Shown here one piece after another: positions 15,739-24,804 of a stretch of 48,855 bases of DNA; the stretch's first letter is position 1, and each line of letters begins with the position of its first letter. Under the pieces are notes generated by a model. That model was not told where the DNA came from and did no database searches. It worked only from the letters and a program-made list of their open reading frames with translations. Location of the stretch: assembly GCA_021772955.1 (NCBI GenBank), contig JAJFKZ010000059.1, positions 1 through 48,855 of the forward strand, written 5' to 3'. A program made the translations under genes and the position numbers. The stretch comes from Gammaproteobacteria bacterium (GTDB taxonomy: Bacteria > Pseudomonadota > Gammaproteobacteria > Xanthomonadales > Wenzhouxiangellaceae).

Positions 15739-17250
15739 ATGGCAGACAGCAAAAAAAGCACCAGCAAGCAGCGTTCCGGCAAGCAGACCGGCAACAAGAA
15801 GGTCGCCAAAGCCGCTAGCAAGGCCACCCGCAAGCAGGCCAGCAGCTCGGCTGCAACAGCAACGCCTGCGACCGCCCCGGTCAATCGTATCGGCGGCAGA
15901 CCTGTGCGTGATGATCACAGCAGTCCAGCACCAAACCCGGCAACAAAACCTCAACCAACCGCTACCCATGCCAGCGCACAGGCTGCTGCATCAGCTCCTC
16001 GCCATGCAGACAGCCCCCCTTCCGGCACTGGCAATCATGGCTCGACCAGCCGGGACAACCCCGGCCCCGGTGCACTGACCTGGCTCAGTCTGCTGCTGGC
16101 CGTGCTGGCATGCGCTGCGCTGGGCCTGTTGCTGGTCAGCAAGGGCATGACTTACTTCAGTTCACCCGATGCCGGCCAAATGGCAGCAGCGGCACTGACC
16201 AACCATCCGCGGCTTGGCGAGATCGACAGTGCGCTTTCCGAACAACAGCAGCAATTGCGCCAACTGCGCAGCACGGTGGATGACTTGCAGGATCGCACCA
16301 GCCAGCAAGCCGAACTACAACACCGGATCAGCGCGCTGGACAGCACCGTACAAACCACGTCCAGTGCTGCTGCCAGCACCAGCAGCGAGCAGACCGCCAG
16401 CATCAATCAACTGCAGGGCCAGCAGCAGAATCAGGCGCGGCGCATGAACGAGCTGGAAGCCACGGTGGCACAATTGCAAGCCCGCCAAAACGACAGTGAA
16501 GCCGAGATCCAGCACCAGTTTGCCTTGCTGCAACTGCAGCAGCGACTGGACGAGATCAGCTCGGTGCTGCGCAGCGGTCGCCAGCAACTGTTACTCAATG
16601 GCAATCAGCAGGCGGCGCTGGATGCCTATGATCTGGCCGCCCGGGCTCTCATGGAGCTGCCGACCGGTGCCGGACTGATCACGGCTGCACAGGTCGGCGC
16701 CCTGCAACAGGCACTGAGCAGTGAACGCGCGCAACTGGCCAGCGTTGCGGTGACCGATGTCAATACCCTGCTAGCCGAACTGAATGGACTGGCGGATGCC
16801 TCCCGGGACTGGCCGCTGCAGCAAGACCACAGCAATGACCGCAGCAGCGAACCGGCCAGCACCGACACAACAGCGAACAGCACAGCCGACGCCGGTCTGT
16901 GGCAGAAGCTGCGCGGCAATCTTGGCCATCTGGTCACCGTGCGCAACACCGACCAGCCACAACTGAACATTGACGAACAGCTCAAGCTCAAGCGCCACCT
17001 GCAATTGCAATTGCGCACGGCCGCCCTGCTTGCCCTGCAGCAGCGCGAAGATGCCTGGCACAGCAGCCTAGACAACATCAATGCCTTCATCGGGCAGTGG
17101 TTTGTCAGCGATGATCGTAGCGTGGCGGCAGCGCAGCAGCGGCTACGCGAACTCGACCAGATCGAGCTGAACCCACGCTGGCCGCAACCCGACCAGGCCA
17201 TGCAATTACTGGCCAGTATGCAGGCCAGTGCCAGCATGCAGCGCAGGTAA
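15739..17250 (+). CDS. hemX: HemX-like membrane protein, uroporphyrinogen III methyltransferase-type family
   Basis: 503 aa from ATG 15739. Residues 1-110 are Lys/Ala/Ser/Thr/Pro-rich and disordered; one membrane span follows (LTWLSLLLAVLACAALGLLLVSKGM). The periplasmic part begins with a coiled coil (EQQQQLRQLRSTVDDLQDRT...) and then the HemX domain (LDAYDLAARALMELP, DEQLKLKRHLQLQLRTAALLALQQREDAWHSSL). Despite the common name, HemX lacks a methyltransferase domain. It lies between hemD and hemY, as in other gammaproteobacteria. Confidence 0.92.
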   Translation: MADSKKSTSKQRSGKQTGNKKVAKAASKATRKQASSSAATATPATAPVNRIGGRPVRDDHSSPAPNPATKPQPTATHASAQAAASAPRHADSPPSGTGNHGSTSRDNPGPGALTWLSLLLAVLACAALGLLLVSKGMTYFSSPDAGQMAAAALTNHPRLGEIDSALSEQQQQLRQLRSTVDDLQDRTSQQAELQHRISALDSTVQTTSSAAASTSSEQTASINQLQGQQQNQARRMNELEATVAQLQARQNDSEAEIQHQFALLQLQQRLDEISSVLRSGRQQLLLNGNQQAALDAYDLAARALMELPTGAGLITAAQVGALQQALSSERAQLASVAVTDVNTLLAELNGLADASRDWPLQQDHSNDRSSEPASTDTTANSTADAGLWQKLRGNLGHLVTVRNTDQPQLNIDEQLKLKRHLQLQLRTAALLALQQREDAWHSSLDNINAFIGQWFVSDDRSVAAAQQRLRELDQIELNPRWPQPDQAMQLLASMQASASMQRR

Positions 17251-17255
17251 CGATC

Positions 17256-18890
17256 ATGCGCAACTGGATTACCATCATTGTGATCATCGGCGCGCTGTTG
17301 TGTGCGGTGGCGCTGGCGCCGATGTTTGCGCAGGATGCCGGTTACGTGCTCATCCAGTTGGGCAGCTGGACTCTGGAAAGCAACGTGCTGGTTCTGATCG
17401 GTCTGCTGCTGCTGATCATGCTGACGCTGCGCCTGGTAACCTGGTTCCTGTCGCTGCCGCGACGTGCGACTCAGAATCTGGCGCGCAGGCGGCTGGAAAA
17501 GGGACTGCTGGCTTTGGCCGAAGGTGACTGGCGCCAGGCTGAGCTGGCGTTGAGCAAGTCAGCCGCAGGCAGCGACATGCAAGTAGCCGGCTACCTGGCT
17601 GCAGCGCGTGCTGCCGATGGTCAGGAACAGCATCTGGATGGTGACCGCACTGCTACGGCGCAGAGGCAACAGCATTACCTGCAGGCAGCTGATGACGGCC
17701 ATGCCAAAACCCGCTTTCTGATTCAGCTCAGCAAAGCCCGATTGTTGATCAACAAAAACCAGCATGCGCTGGCCATACCGATACTGCAGCACTGCCTGAA
17801 ACAGCGCCGACGCCACCCCCAGGCCTTGCGCATGCTGGCTGGCTGCTACCGTGAGTTAGGCCACTGGCAAGCTTTGCGAGCATTGCTGCCGATGCTGCGC
17901 AAAACCGGGCTGCTGGATCGCAGCAGCGCCGCGGATCTGGAGCGTCTGAGTGTGATCAATGAACTGCAGTCTGCGGCCGATGCCGATGCCCTGCAACGCA
18001 GCTGGGACAGCCTGTTACGGGCCCAGCGTCAGCAACCGGAGATCATTGCCAGCTATGCCGAGCAAGCTTTGCATTTTGATTTTCCCCGGCTTGCCGAGGG
18101 TGTGCTGATTCATGCCCTGGAGCGCCAGCCACATGCCAGGCTGTTGACCATTTATGCCAGCAGTCACATAGAAACGACTGAACTCGCCCTGTCCAGAGCA
18201 TTGCAATGGCAACGCCAGCACCCGGACGATGCCGGCATTCAGCGCTTGCTGGGGCAACTCTATTTACAGGCCGAAAAATGGGGCAAGGCGCGCGATTATT
18301 TTCAGGAAAGTCTGCGTCTGCAAGCGGATGCAGCGACCTACACACAATTAGGCAAACTGCTCGAACAACAAGGTGACAGTCATGCCGCCGCCAACTGCTA
18401 CTACAACGCTTTGCAGCTGACCACCAGTCAGGCAGCCGCAGCTGTAACCAACGCTGGCTCGACTCGGCCACTGCCCGCAGCGCAATTGCGCCCGATTTAT
18501 CCTGCGCCGGCGCTCAGCGCAGCAACAGCCAGCGCGACATCACTGCCGGCTGATCAATACCCTTCACTACAATCCGGCAGCAGCTCAAGCCCGGCCCAGT
18601 CCAGCCTGTCTCAGTCCAATGCGACAATACCCGGCGCAGCCAAATCAAGCCCGAAACAATCAGGCCCAACACAACCGCGTCCGGGCACCAACCAACCGGA
18701 TGTTGCGGACGCGCCAAGCACGGCCAGACGGCAGGATACTGTGATCAGCTACCATGCCGATGATGATGATGCAGTTGGCGATATGGCCTCGGTGCCGGCT
18801 GACTTCCGCCCCGCCACCGAAACAGACGCTGTAGCGTCCGCACAGACTGCTGCTCAGGGTGATCTCGGCGCGAAGTCAAAGGAATCATAA
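17256..18890 (+). CDS. hemY: HemY-like TPR membrane protein
   Basis: 544 aa, 5 nt after hemX. Two membrane spans at the start (about 4-24 and 44-66) are followed by the HemY_N pattern (RRRLEKGLLALAEGDWRQAELALSKSA) and tetratricopeptide-like repeats up to about residue 400. Relatives usually end there; here about 140 extra residues of Ser/Pro/Gln/Ala low-complexity sequence follow. Its role in haem synthesis in proteobacteria is by association only (unlike Bacillus HemY, which is an oxidase). Its 3' end overlaps the converging reductase gene by 37 bp. Confidence 0.92.
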   Translation: MRNWITIIVIIGALLCAVALAPMFAQDAGYVLIQLGSWTLESNVLVLIGLLLLIMLTLRLVTWFLSLPRRATQNLARRRLEKGLLALAEGDWRQAELALSKSAAGSDMQVAGYLAAARAADGQEQHLDGDRTATAQRQQHYLQAADDGHAKTRFLIQLSKARLLINKNQHALAIPILQHCLKQRRRHPQALRMLAGCYRELGHWQALRALLPMLRKTGLLDRSSAADLERLSVINELQSAADADALQRSWDSLLRAQRQQPEIIASYAEQALHFDFPRLAEGVLIHALERQPHARLLTIYASSHIETTELALSRALQWQRQHPDDAGIQRLLGQLYLQAEKWGKARDYFQESLRLQADAATYTQLGKLLEQQGDSHAAANCYYNALQLTTSQAAAAVTNAGSTRPLPAAQLRPIYPAPALSAATASATSLPADQYPSLQSGSSSSPAQSSLSQSNATIPGAAKSSPKQSGPTQPRPGTNQPDVADAPSTARRQDTVISYHADDDDAVGDMASVPADFRPATETDAVASAQTAAQGDLGAKSKES

Positions 18891-19879
18891 AACAACTGCT
18901 GCTCAGGCAAGCCGGCGTCAGCGAAGGCATGCCGTGCAACATCGATCATCGCTGGAGGGCCACTCATGTAGACATCGTAGCTGGCCAGATCATCGCCATA
19001 CTGTTGCAACAGCGCTTCATGCACCCAGCCCGTCGCGCCTTGCCAGGCGTCATTGGGCTGTGGTTCTGAAAGCACCCCGTCAAATTTGATGTGCGCATGT
19101 TGGCGGGCAAACTCACTGGCTTGTTTAAAAGCGTATAACTCGGCCAGGTTGCGTGCCCCCCAGAACAGGTGCAGCGAACGACTCAAACCACTGTGCACAG
19201 CATGCTCCAGCATCGCCTTGAGTGGCGCGTAACCGGTGCCACCTGCCATCATCAATATCGGCCGACTGCTGTCCTCGCGTAAAAAGAATGTGCCCAATGG
19301 CCCCTCGAAGCGCACAATGGCACGCTCGGGCATTGCATTGAAGACGTACTCACTGAAATCGCCACCGGCCACATGGCGTACATGCAGCTCCAGCGCTTCT
19401 TCATCGTGCGGCGGGCTGGCCAGAGAAAAGGCCCGGCGCTTGCCGCCTGGTATGAGGATGTCGATGTACTGTCCGGCCAGGTACTGCAAGCGTTGACCCT
19501 TGGGCAAAATCAATTTTAGTTTGGCGATATTGTCGGTCAACAACTCCCGGCTTTGCACTCGGGCCGGCAGCATGCGCAGCGGAATGTCGCGAACAGCGTC
19601 GATTTCACGCGCCGCAATGCTCAGATCGGTCAATGGTACTGCCTGGCAGAACAAAGCTTCGCCAGCCTCAAGCTGCTGTTGGTCCAGTGCCAGCGGTGGC
19701 TGATAGGGGTAATGCACCTGGCCTGTGAGGACTTTGCCATGACAACTGCCACAACTGCCATTGCGACAGGAATAAGACAGCATGATGCCCTGGCGCAGCG
19801 CAGCAGCGAGAATGGTTTCATCGGCACGTACACTGAATTGATTGCCGCTGGTACTGATAGTAACGGTAAAATCTGTCAT
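18854..19879 (-). CDS. Ferredoxin-NAD(P)H flavin reductase, CDP-6-deoxy-delta-3,4-glucoseen reductase-like
   Basis: 341 aa from ATG 19879; longer upstream sequence lacks similarity. An N-terminal plant-type [2Fe-2S] ferredoxin domain holds Cys in SCRNGSCGSCHGK and a fourth Cys in EALFCQAVP. It is followed by an FAD domain (RAFSLASPP) and an NAD domain (MMAGGTGYAPLKAMLEH, VYMSGPPAMIDVAR). This order fits the AscD/phenol hydroxylase reductase class. The partner enzyme is unknown. The stop lies within the end of hemY on the other strand. Confidence 0.9.
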   Translation of the reverse strand: MTDFTVTISTSGNQFSVRADETILAAALRQGIMLSYSCRNGSCGSCHGKVLTGQVHYPYQPPLALDQQQLEAGEALFCQAVPLTDLSIAAREIDAVRDIPLRMLPARVQSRELLTDNIAKLKLILPKGQRLQYLAGQYIDILIPGGKRRAFSLASPPHDEEALELHVRHVAGGDFSEYVFNAMPERAIVRFEGPLGTFFLREDSSRPILMMAGGTGYAPLKAMLEHAVHSGLSRSLHLFWGARNLAELYAFKQASEFARQHAHIKFDGVLSEPQPNDAWQGATGWVHEALLQQYGDDLASYDVYMSGPPAMIDVARHAFADAGLPEQQLFYDSFDFAPRSP

Positions 19880-20018
19880 GGTTTTAAATGGATGTAGACA
19901 CCTATGCTGATACTTGGCGTTAAATTGGGTCATTGAATGTAATGCAACTTGATAATATAAGGCTAAGCTGCGTGATTTCCACCTCGAATGTACGCTGGAT
20001 GACAGCCGCGTGCCCGCC

Positions 20019-20348
20019 ATGAACTGGAAACGCGTGCTCATCGCCTATGATCCACTGCAGGCCGGCATGGCCAGGGTAACACTGGAAGCCGCCGGATTGA
20101 CGGTACAATTACGCCAGATGGAACTCTGGGGCGTGGCCGTAGAAGTACTCTACAGCCACGGTGCAGCGCCATCGGTCTGGGTTCCGGCCCATCAGGAGCA
20201 AACCGCCCTTCGGCTGTTACAAGAACAGTTCGACAGCAGCGCCGAAGCAGATGAACCAGACTGGCAATGTCCGGATTGTCACGAACCCAATGGCAGCCAC
20301 TTTGCTTGCTGCTGGAATTGCGGCACCCAACACCGAGAATCTCCATGA
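20019..20348 (+). CDS. DUF2007-type protein with C-terminal zinc ribbon
   Basis: 109 aa from ATG 20019; an in-frame GTG at 20010 is the alternative. The first 70 residues match the small DUF2007 'putative signal-transducing' fold (KRVLIAYDPLQAGMARVTLEAAGLTVQLRQ...VWVPAHQEQTALRLL). The end has two Cys pairs (CPDC and CWNCG) that could bind zinc. Molecular role unknown. It overlaps the thioesterase start by 4 nt and so opens the following gene chain. Confidence 0.82.
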   Translation: MNWKRVLIAYDPLQAGMARVTLEAAGLTVQLRQMELWGVAVEVLYSHGAAPSVWVPAHQEQTALRLLQEQFDSSAEADEPDWQCPDCHEPNGSHFACCWNCGTQHRESP

Positions 20349-20785
20349 TGATCAATTTCCTCAAAAATGGCGTCAGCCTCAGAGCGTTGAACCAGCAACT
20401 GAGCAATACTCTGGATGCACGTATCGGCCTGCAGTTTGTGTCTGTTGGCACGAACTTTCTGCAGGCCGCGATGCAAGTTGACCAACGTACCCATCAACCC
20501 TACGGCCTGCTGCATGGTGGTGCCTCAGCGGTGATGATCGAGAGCCTGGGTAGCGTTGCCTCCTATCTGCTCGTGGCCGCTTCTGGTCTGCGCGCTGTGG
20601 GCATTGAAATCAATGCCAATCACGTGCGTGGCATGACCACCGGCACGGTCACGGGCACGGTCAAAGCATTGCATACCGGGCGCACAACCCACGTCTGGGA
20701 TGTACGCTTGCACAACCCTGCACAGCAGTTGGTCTGCGTGGGTCGGCTGACCACAGCCATTGTGCCCGCCGCCGCAGTTGGCTGA
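20345..20785 (+). CDS. Hotdog-fold acyl-CoA thioesterase (YdiI/PaaI type)
   Basis: 146 aa from ATG 20345. The signature THQPYGLLHGGASAVMIESLGSVA contains the catalytic Glu and the HGG loop of the YdiI/4-hydroxybenzoyl-CoA thioesterase group; GIEINANHVRGMTTGTVTGTV is the second conserved strand pair. It hydrolyses acyl- or aroyl-CoA; the true substrate is not evident. The start overlaps the upstream stop (ATGA), and the acyltransferase gene follows after 6 nt. Confidence 0.9.
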   Translation: MMINFLKNGVSLRALNQQLSNTLDARIGLQFVSVGTNFLQAAMQVDQRTHQPYGLLHGGASAVMIESLGSVASYLLVAASGLRAVGIEINANHVRGMTTGTVTGTVKALHTGRTTHVWDVRLHNPAQQLVCVGRLTTAIVPAAAVG

Positions 20786-20791
20786 TCCGGC

Positions 20792-21625
20792 ATGTCTGGT
20801 TTAGCACTGCGCGTCAGCGCTCGTTTGCTCTGGCGCGTACCCCTGTTGCTGCTGCTGTTGCTGTTCTCGTTGCTGGCGCTGGTGCTGGTGAACCCGCTCG
20901 GCAGTCGCATTCGCTATGGTCAGTTGAGCTTGAGCCAGCATACAGTGCGCCTCTGGGCGCGCCTGTTCGTGTGGGTGTTTTCACTGCGTGTGGTCAGGTT
21001 TGCTCATGCTGGTGCGCACTGGCCGGGCATCCATGCACTGCTGGTGGCCAATCACCAATCCTGGCAGGATATCATCGTCTTGCTCAGCCTGCAGCCAATG
21101 CATTTTGTCGCCAAGCGTGAGATCCGTGCCTGGCCAGTGTTCGGCGCCATGGTCGCCGCTGCCGGAACCGTGTTTATCGAACGCGGCAACAACCAATCCA
21201 CAGATCAGGTTAGAGGCAGTATGCAGGCGGCACTGCAAGCACAGACCAACGTAGTGATTTTCCCGGAAGGCGGTGTGCCCACACACCCGGGTGTGGGGCA
21301 TTTTTACGCGCGCTTGTTTGCACCGGCCATCGATGCCATGCTGCCGATTCAACCACTGTGCCTGCGTTATGTTGATGCCGGTGGATTGAGCCAGAGATCC
21401 CGCTTTCGGGAACGCGAAAGTTTCACCGTCAGTCTGTTGCGCTTGTTGGGTTGTGGCGCGCAAACTGTTGAGGTCCACTACCTGCCAACACTCATGCCCA
21501 CACCGCAACTGCAGCGCAAGGCCGCCGCGTTGCAGGCCGAAACCATGATTCGTCATTGTTATGCGCCAAATCCGAATGATCTGCCACTCACGTTGGGCAG
21601 CAAGCCGCGACATGAGGCTGCATAA
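20792..21625 (+). CDS. PlsC-family 1-acyl-sn-glycerol-3-phosphate acyltransferase
   Basis: 277 aa. N-terminal hydrophobic anchor (about 14-36). The four PlsC blocks are visible: VANHQSWQDIIVL (catalytic H-x4-D), GTVFIERG, VIFPEGGVPTHPGV and an IQPLCLRY strand. It probably makes phosphatidic acid or acylates another membrane lipid in the inner membrane. It is in a chain with a thioesterase and a hydrolase, which points to lipid metabolism. Confidence 0.92.
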   Translation: MSGLALRVSARLLWRVPLLLLLLLFSLLALVLVNPLGSRIRYGQLSLSQHTVRLWARLFVWVFSLRVVRFAHAGAHWPGIHALLVANHQSWQDIIVLLSLQPMHFVAKREIRAWPVFGAMVAAAGTVFIERGNNQSTDQVRGSMQAALQAQTNVVIFPEGGVPTHPGVGHFYARLFAPAIDAMLPIQPLCLRYVDAGGLSQRSRFRERESFTVSLLRLLGCGAQTVEVHYLPTLMPTPQLQRKAAALQAETMIRHCYAPNPNDLPLTLGSKPRHEAA

Positions 21626-21632
21626 TAGTGGC

Positions 21633-22610
21633 ATGACTTTTTCCGCCTCTGGCCTGCTTGCCAATAACCACGTGCAAAGTATTCTCACCAGTGGACCACT
21701 GCGTCGCTGGCTGATTCACCGCCGCGTGCAGGCTTATCAAAACGCCAGCTGCAAGGAAATCATCGCGCTCGCCGATGCAACCAGATTACTGGCGGTGCGC
21801 ACGCGCAGTGCCAAGCCACGCGGCCTGGTCATCATGCTGCACGGCTGGGAGGGCTCGGCGAACTCCAGTTACATGCTGGCGCTGGGTGATGCCTTGTGGC
21901 GCAGCGGCTTCACCACCGTGCGCCTGAACTTTCGCGATCACGGTGATTCGCACTACCTGAACTCAGGCCTGTTTCACTCCTGTCGGCTGCAGGAAGTAGT
22001 GCAGGCTGTTCGCCAGATTACCAGTGACAGCAAGCTGCCAACCTACCTGACCGGTTTTTCCCTGGGCGGCAATTTCGCCTTGCGCACCGCCTGCCACGCA
22101 GCAGATTTTCCCAATCCGCTGCAGCATGTGTTTGCCATCAGCCCGGTGCTGGTACCCAAGCATGTGCTGCATGAGCTGGAACATGGTTTTCCCGTGTATG
22201 AACATTATTTCATGCGCAAATGGCGTCACTCACTGCGACTGAAACAGGAGTTGTTTCCAGAGCTGTACGGTGACTGTGACTGGGACAAGGCCAAAGGCGT
22301 TTATGCCATGACCCGCATTCTGGTCGAACACTACACCGATTTCGACAGCATTGATGATTATCTGGCCGGTTACACTATCAATAACGACTATCTGCTGCAA
22401 GTACAGGTACCGACCACGATCATCACTGCCAGAGATGACCCGATCATTCCAATCGCCGACTTTGCAAGTTTGCCAGTGCACCCCCATCTGCAGCTGGAGA
22501 TACATCAACACGGAGGCCACTGCGGTTTCATCAGCAACTGGCAGCTGCACAGCTGGCTGGAGCAAACCCTGGCTGAACGCATCAACCAACAGATAAAAGC
22601 CCATGAGTGA
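21633..22610 (+). CDS. YheT-family alpha/beta-hydrolase
   Basis: 325 aa from ATG 21633; an ATG at 21612, overlapping the acyltransferase end, is the alternative. Typical YheT features: NNHVQSIL near the start, MLHGWEGSANSSYM, RLNFRDHGDSHYLNSGLFHSCR, nucleophile Ser in LTGFSLGGNFALR, acid in ARDDPIIP and catalytic His in HQHGGHCGFI. An esterase or lipase role is likely. Its end overlaps the next gene by 8 nt. Confidence 0.92.
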   Translation: MTFSASGLLANNHVQSILTSGPLRRWLIHRRVQAYQNASCKEIIALADATRLLAVRTRSAKPRGLVIMLHGWEGSANSSYMLALGDALWRSGFTTVRLNFRDHGDSHYLNSGLFHSCRLQEVVQAVRQITSDSKLPTYLTGFSLGGNFALRTACHAADFPNPLQHVFAISPVLVPKHVLHELEHGFPVYEHYFMRKWRHSLRLKQELFPELYGDCDWDKAKGVYAMTRILVEHYTDFDSIDDYLAGYTINNDYLLQVQVPTTIITARDDPIIPIADFASLPVHPHLQLEIHQHGGHCGFISNWQLHSWLEQTLAERINQQIKAHE

Positions 22611-24780
22611 ACCATTGCACGACCAGTCCGTTGAACAAGCGCTGGACTACTACCAAAACGGCAACCACGAAGCAGCGCATGCCCTGTATGCACGAATGCT
22701 TGCGGATGAACCAAACAATCATGAAGTACTGTACATGCTGAGTTTGTGCCGGCAGAAGCAGGGGCAGCTTGACAACGCTGCAGATTATTTGCGTCAAGCA
22801 ATCGAATTACAACCATCCAGCTCCCTGTTTCACTACAGCATGGGTGGCCTGAACATGCGTCTGGGTCATATTGAGGAAGCGCGGGAAAGCTATCGCCAAG
22901 CTGCCGAGCTAAGCCCCAATGAAGCCAAGGCATGGCTGGGATATGGCTACGCACTGCTGACACTCGGTCGCCTGGAGGAAGCTGATGAAGCATTGCGCAC
23001 AGCGCGCCGGGCGGTGCGCAACGATGCCGCCACTGAGGCCACCATCTGCGCCCATCTGGGGGTTGTGGAGCTGCAACGTGACCGTCCTGATCAGGCCTTG
23101 CCCAAATTGCAGCAGGCCGTGGAACTGAACCCGGAGGATGTTTATTGCCAGACGCAGCTTGGACGCGCTTTTTTGCTGGCCGGTCAGGCCGGATTCGCAG
23201 CCCAGTGCTTCAGCAATGCCAAAATTCTGCAACAGGGCGCCTACGCGCATGAAACGCAATTGAATTACTGGCATGCGCAAGCGCTGGAGCAAACCGGCGA
23301 CGTCGATGCCGCCCTGGCCATTTGGCGATCACTGTTGAGCAGTGGCGCAAACAGCCCCGAGGTGTTCGTCGGTGCAGCGCAAGCCTATCTACGCTCCGGG
23401 CTGGTGAGCCAGGCGCTGACCCTGCTGGACAAAGCCCATGTTGCGCAACCGGACAACACTGAAATAATTCGCCTGCTGGGCCAATGTTACCTGCGCCGCG
23501 GTCAACTTGAGGACTGCATCAAAATGCTACAACAATGCCCGGCCAGCGATCGCGCGGCACAGCGATTGTTGTTGCGTACCTATCTGAATGCCAAACGCTT
23601 TGCCGATGCCCACTACCTGGGCCAACAACTGCAGGCCGATGGTGATGATGAAGATTATCTGCTCGCGGCCCAGGCTGCGGTAGCACATGCTCAAGCCGAC
23701 GCCGCGCATCAGGCATTGAACCAGTTATCACAGCGTCAACAGGAGCAGACCCCAGCCTGCTGGCTCAGATGCATGGCATATGCGCAGGCGCTGTTTGCCG
23801 ATGCCACTGCCGCTATCGACTTGCCGCAACTGGACCAGAATCTACAAGACCTTGCGGCACATGATGACATCAATGCCGAGCTGCATCGGGCCATTCTCCA
23901 ACTTCGGGCTCGTGGCCAGCATCATGCTGCAAACCATGCCATGGTACTGCAATTGTTGGATGATCTTCCACGTCAGCCTGCACAGATACTCAACAGTATC
24001 AATGATCGACCAGACGGTGACAGTCTTGACCCGCTGGCCAGCTTGCCGCCAACACCCGAACAGTTGTTCAATGCCGATGTGATTCGCTCCTGGTCACCGT
24101 CGGCACCTGGCGGCGTGCGGCTGCAACCGGTTTTCGTGCTCGGCTGGCCTGGTAGCGGCCGTCGCCAATTGCTGCAGGCGCTGAATCTGCATTCCGACAT
24201 TGATTGCCTGCTGGATCGTCCGCTGCAAAGTGATGAATCGCCACTGCGCTATGGCGGCGCTCTGGAACGATTGCGTCAGCTCACCTGGCCGCGTGACCCG
24301 GATGAATTATCCAGCCTGACCGAAGCCGAATGGCTGGCCATGCGTCAGGGTTACAAAAAGCGCGTCGTTCAGGAACTGGGACATCACCCGGAAGCCGTGC
24401 TGGTGGATGCGTTGGAACTGCCGGTACAGGCACTACTGAGTGTGCAGCGTGTGTTTCCACAAGCCACGGTGATCATGCTCAATGCCACTATCGAACAGCT
24501 CATGCTGAGCTGGCATTGGTCCGGCTTCGAGGATCTGGAGTTGATGCGCTCGATGTGGCAGACGCAACAACAATACTGGCGCCAGGCGCGGCAGACCCTA
24601 CAACTGCGGATCATCGAAATCGACAGCCAGCAACTGCTGACCGACCCTGAGCCAACGCTGACCAGCACGCTGCAGTCCTTGTCGCTGGACTGGCAGCCCG
24701 CCCTGTTACGAGCATTCTCTGCCTCACCACTGTACCCACCGCTGCACCAGGCCGAACAATATCATGACTACTTTGATTGA
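22603..24780 (+). CDS. TPR protein with degenerate sulfotransferase-like domain
   Basis: 725 aa. The N-terminal 480 residues are tetratricopeptide repeats (e.g. EALYARMLADEP-like and DNAADYLRQAIELQP units). From about residue 505 the sequence VFVLGWPGSGRRQLLQALNLHSDIDCLLDRPLQ resembles the PAPS-binding start of TPR-sulfotransferase proteins (normally GxPRSGTT), followed by VIMLNATIEQLMLSWHW in place of the usual RHP segment. Key residues appear altered, so it may have lost sulfate transfer or use another donor. It is coupled to the YheT gene by an 8-nt overlap. Confidence 0.82.
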   Translation: MSEPLHDQSVEQALDYYQNGNHEAAHALYARMLADEPNNHEVLYMLSLCRQKQGQLDNAADYLRQAIELQPSSSLFHYSMGGLNMRLGHIEEARESYRQAAELSPNEAKAWLGYGYALLTLGRLEEADEALRTARRAVRNDAATEATICAHLGVVELQRDRPDQALPKLQQAVELNPEDVYCQTQLGRAFLLAGQAGFAAQCFSNAKILQQGAYAHETQLNYWHAQALEQTGDVDAALAIWRSLLSSGANSPEVFVGAAQAYLRSGLVSQALTLLDKAHVAQPDNTEIIRLLGQCYLRRGQLEDCIKMLQQCPASDRAAQRLLLRTYLNAKRFADAHYLGQQLQADGDDEDYLLAAQAAVAHAQADAAHQALNQLSQRQQEQTPACWLRCMAYAQALFADATAAIDLPQLDQNLQDLAAHDDINAELHRAILQLRARGQHHAANHAMVLQLLDDLPRQPAQILNSINDRPDGDSLDPLASLPPTPEQLFNADVIRSWSPSAPGGVRLQPVFVLGWPGSGRRQLLQALNLHSDIDCLLDRPLQSDESPLRYGGALERLRQLTWPRDPDELSSLTEAEWLAMRQGYKKRVVQELGHHPEAVLVDALELPVQALLSVQRVFPQATVIMLNATIEQLMLSWHWSGFEDLELMRSMWQTQQQYWRQARQTLQLRIIEIDSQQLLTDPEPTLTSTLQSLSLDWQPALLRAFSASPLYPPLHQAEQYHDYFD

Positions 24781-24804
24781 GCACATTGCCATTGGAATGG
24801 CAGC

